Below, one piece after another: positions 6,321 to 7,807 of a stretch of 7,807 nucleotides of DNA. Each line of letters opens with the position of its first letter. The first letter of the stretch is position 1. The notes under the pieces were generated by a model. It worked only from the letters and a program-made list of their open reading frames with translations, made no database searches and had not been told where the DNA came from. The stretch is from Anaerobutyricum faecale (GTDB lineage: Bacteria > Bacillota > Clostridia > Lachnospirales > Lachnospiraceae). A program made the translations under genes and the position numbers. The stretch is from contig DWWR01000092.1 of the NCBI GenBank assembly GCA_019119645.1, positions 1 to 7,807 on the forward strand. Reading direction: 5' to 3'.

Positions 6321-6995
6321 TTAAGAGATCAGCCCTCCCAGACAGTGAAGCGCCTCCTGTTTTTGAATTTTCTGATCCATCTTGTGATCAATCAGATCTT
6401 TCAGACGTTTCAGATTATCCTCATTATAACACAGATTTGTTTTACCCAGGCGGTTAATCAGCTTCCGGTATTCTTTTTCCAGATCATCCATATGGTAATC
6501 CAGCCGGATACAGAGATCCAGACGCTCGATATATTTTCCGCATTTTAAAATGTTCCGGCAGTCTTCCTGCTCCACATAGTCGTCGGCACAGCCCCAGAAG
6601 GCAAGAAGATAATCAATAACCTGCTGAAGCTCCAGAAGAGGCGCCGTGGTTTTCCGGCAGCCGTCGAAAGTATTAAGGGCAAGCTCCACGTAGGACAACA
6701 CGTTGCTGCTCAGTTCATCCCGCAGCACAACCGCGTTGTCGTACGCTCTTTTCATGTTGGAAAAGACAGAATCCGGGTTATCCTCTCCAAACAGATAGGA
6801 CTGCACAAACTGTTTGTTGGATGTATAGATATCCGGGATATTGAGTCTCTCACAATATTTTACATATACGCCCTCCGGCTGCTCGATCATCTTGTCATAA
6901 ATATGAAAGAACAGCCGCAGAGTCGTGTACACTCTCTCTGTATAGCGTCCCAGCCAGTACAGATGGTCAACTTTTTCTACTGATATAATACCCAT
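6321..6995 (-). CDS. Alpha-E domain protein (DUF403/COG2307 type), short form
   Basis: This 224-residue, all-helical protein belongs to the alpha-E family, named for conserved glutamates in its helices. Visible marks are HLYWLGRYTERVYTTLRL (11-28) with Arg17, Glu20 and Arg21, NAVVLRDELSSNV (87-99) with Arg92, and KYIERLDLCIRLD (154-166) with Glu157-Arg158. The biochemical function is unknown; strict linkage to permuted ATP-grasp and transglutaminase genes has led to its prediction as a partner in peptide or amide-bond formation. Family members I know have about 310 residues; this one stops after the helix pair following the ERLD motif and lacks the usual C-terminal segment, so it is a short or C-terminally reduced form. 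The start overlaps the ATP-grasp gene by 19 bp. A GGGAGGAGG ribosome binding site (7008-7016) lies 12 nt upstream, within the ATP-grasp glycine codons. Confidence 0.88.
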   Translation of the reverse strand: MGIISVEKVDHLYWLGRYTERVYTTLRLFFHIYDKMIEQPEGVYVKYCERLNIPDIYTSNKQFVQSYLFGEDNPDSVFSNMKRAYDNAVVLRDELSSNVLSYVELALNTFDGCRKTTAPLLELQQVIDYLLAFWGCADDYVEQEDCRNILKCGKYIERLDLCIRLDYHMDDLEKEYRKLINRLGKTNLCYNEDNLKRLKDLIDHKMDQKIQKQEALHCLGGLIS

Positions 6996-7807
6996 GTGTC
7001 TTTAAATCCTCCTCCCTGTGATGAATTCACTACAAAAGAATCCGGGTTCCGGGAAAACCTGGTCAGCCCGCTGGCCCACACCTTCGTCTCTTTGCCGGAC
7101 AGTACAAAGGCCCGGAGATCTGCCTTACGTTTCACAATCTCGCCGTCCTCGCTGACATCCATATCCTGGAAATCAATGACTTCCTGGGCGATAAACCGGC
7201 GGGATTCTTTTTGGATCAGCTCTTTCATCTCCGAAAGTTTCTCCCTGCTCAGCGTATTTCCGAAAATCACTCCGTAACCTCCGGCCTCCGCCACATCCTT
7301 AATGACCAGATTCTCCAGATGATCAAGCACATAATTCCTGTCCTCCTCAAAGAACGGCAGATAGGTCGGCGCATTTTTAAGCACCGGTTCCTGGTCAAGA
7401 TAATAACGGATCATCTTCGGCACAAAATAGTAGATGCCCTTATCGTCGCCGATACCGTTGCCCGGCGCATTGACGATGGCCACATGGCCGCTGCGGTACA
7501 CGTCCATGATATTCGGAATACCGATGAGCGATTCCGGAAGAAATGTCATGGGATCCAGATATTCATCGGAAATTCTCCGGTAAATCACTCCCACCTTCTG
7601 TTTTTTCTCCCGGTAATCCCTGTAATACAGATAATTATCTTCCACAAACAGCTCCGAGCAGGTGGCCAGCTCACTGCCGGTCCGCTCTGCCAGATAGGAA
7701 TGTTCAAAATAGGCGGCATTATAACGTCCTGGCGTCATGATAACAGGAATTCCTCCCGTGTTGACCCAGGCCAGAGTCTCTTTCAGCAGCGAAGCATAAT
7801 TTCTATT
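6977..7807 (-). CDS. Circularly permuted ATP-grasp type 2 protein (N-terminus beyond the window)
   Basis: The frame is open to the last base of the window, so only the C-terminal 276 residues are visible; full members (COG2308, DUF404/DUF407) have roughly 470-490, leaving about 200 residues outside. Counting from the first visible codon, PVIMTPGRYNAAYFEHSYLA (21-40) and NAPGNGIGDDKG (113-124) are characteristic of the permuted family. KDVAEAGGYGV (170-180) supplies the glycine-rich nucleotide loop, IAQE (206-209) and RKADLRAFV (227-235) carry acidic and basic residues expected to bind ATP-Mg, and SSQGGGFKDTWVL (262-274) closes the protein. ATP-grasp enzymes join a carboxylate to an amine through an acyl-phosphate; this branch is predicted to be an amide or peptide ligase, substrate unknown. 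It is cytoplasmic and is the first visible gene of the operon; its promoter is not in view. The end overlaps the alpha-E start by 19 bp. An internal ATG at 7738 is not the start, since family sequence continues upstream. Confidence 0.92.
   Translation of the reverse strand, partial: NRNYASLLKETLAWVNTGGIPVIMTPGRYNAAYFEHSYLAERTGSELATCSELFVEDNYLYYRDYREKKQKVGVIYRRISDEYLDPMTFLPESLIGIPNIMDVYRSGHVAIVNAPGNGIGDDKGIYYFVPKMIRYYLDQEPVLKNAPTYLPFFEEDRNYVLDHLENLVIKDVAEAGGYGVIFGNTLSREKLSEMKELIQKESRRFIAQEVIDFQDMDVSEDGEIVKRKADLRAFVLSGKETKVWASGLTRFSRNPDSFVVNSSQGGGFKDTWVLYQ

Overview
The window reads as part of a chromosome from an anaerobic, probably gut-associated Firmicute, most likely Lachnospiraceae or a related Clostridia. 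This rests on protein-level resemblance, strong AGGAGG-type ribosome binding sites, sigma-A-like promoters and moderate GC genes with AT-rich spacers; no marker gene fixes the taxon. Every gene I can support lies on the minus strand, so transcription runs from high to low coordinates. There are no RNA genes, CRISPR arrays, insertion sequences or prophage genes.

The main feature (7807 down to 3620) is a tightly packed operon of five genes. In order of transcription they are: a circularly permuted ATP-grasp protein cut off by the window edge (6977-7807), an alpha-E domain protein (6321-6995), a transglutaminase-like cysteine peptidase (5396-6283), and two tandem AspA/AstE-type M14 proteins (4552-5490 and 3620-4555). 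Junctions overlap by 19, 95 and 4 bp, with one gap of 37 nt, so co-transcription and translational coupling are likely. Permuted ATP-grasp, alpha-E and transglutaminase genes are a known conserved association predicted to form and process amide or peptide bonds, but the product is unknown. The two M14 proteins would add an amide-hydrolysing step. The first keeps the zinc and catalytic residues. The second has lost both zinc histidines and the catalytic glutamate position, so the operon appears to encode an enzyme and a degenerate partner.

Downstream (1736-3563) is a separate transcription unit: a predicted AAA-ATPase fused to a PD-(D/E)xK nuclease domain. It has its own promoter, a strong ribosome binding site in front of a GTG start, and an intrinsic terminator. 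It belongs to a family often present in many copies in gut anaerobes and looks more AT-rich than the operon.

Beyond that terminator lie a 63-codon remnant of the C-terminus of an Old Yellow Enzyme-type FAD oxidoreductase (1472-1663) and a complete MalY/PatB-type PLP-dependent C-S lyase/aminotransferase (152-1369) with its own terminator (48-80). The spacers at 1-151, 1370-1471, 1706-1791 and 3493-3619 hold only the regulatory elements listed.
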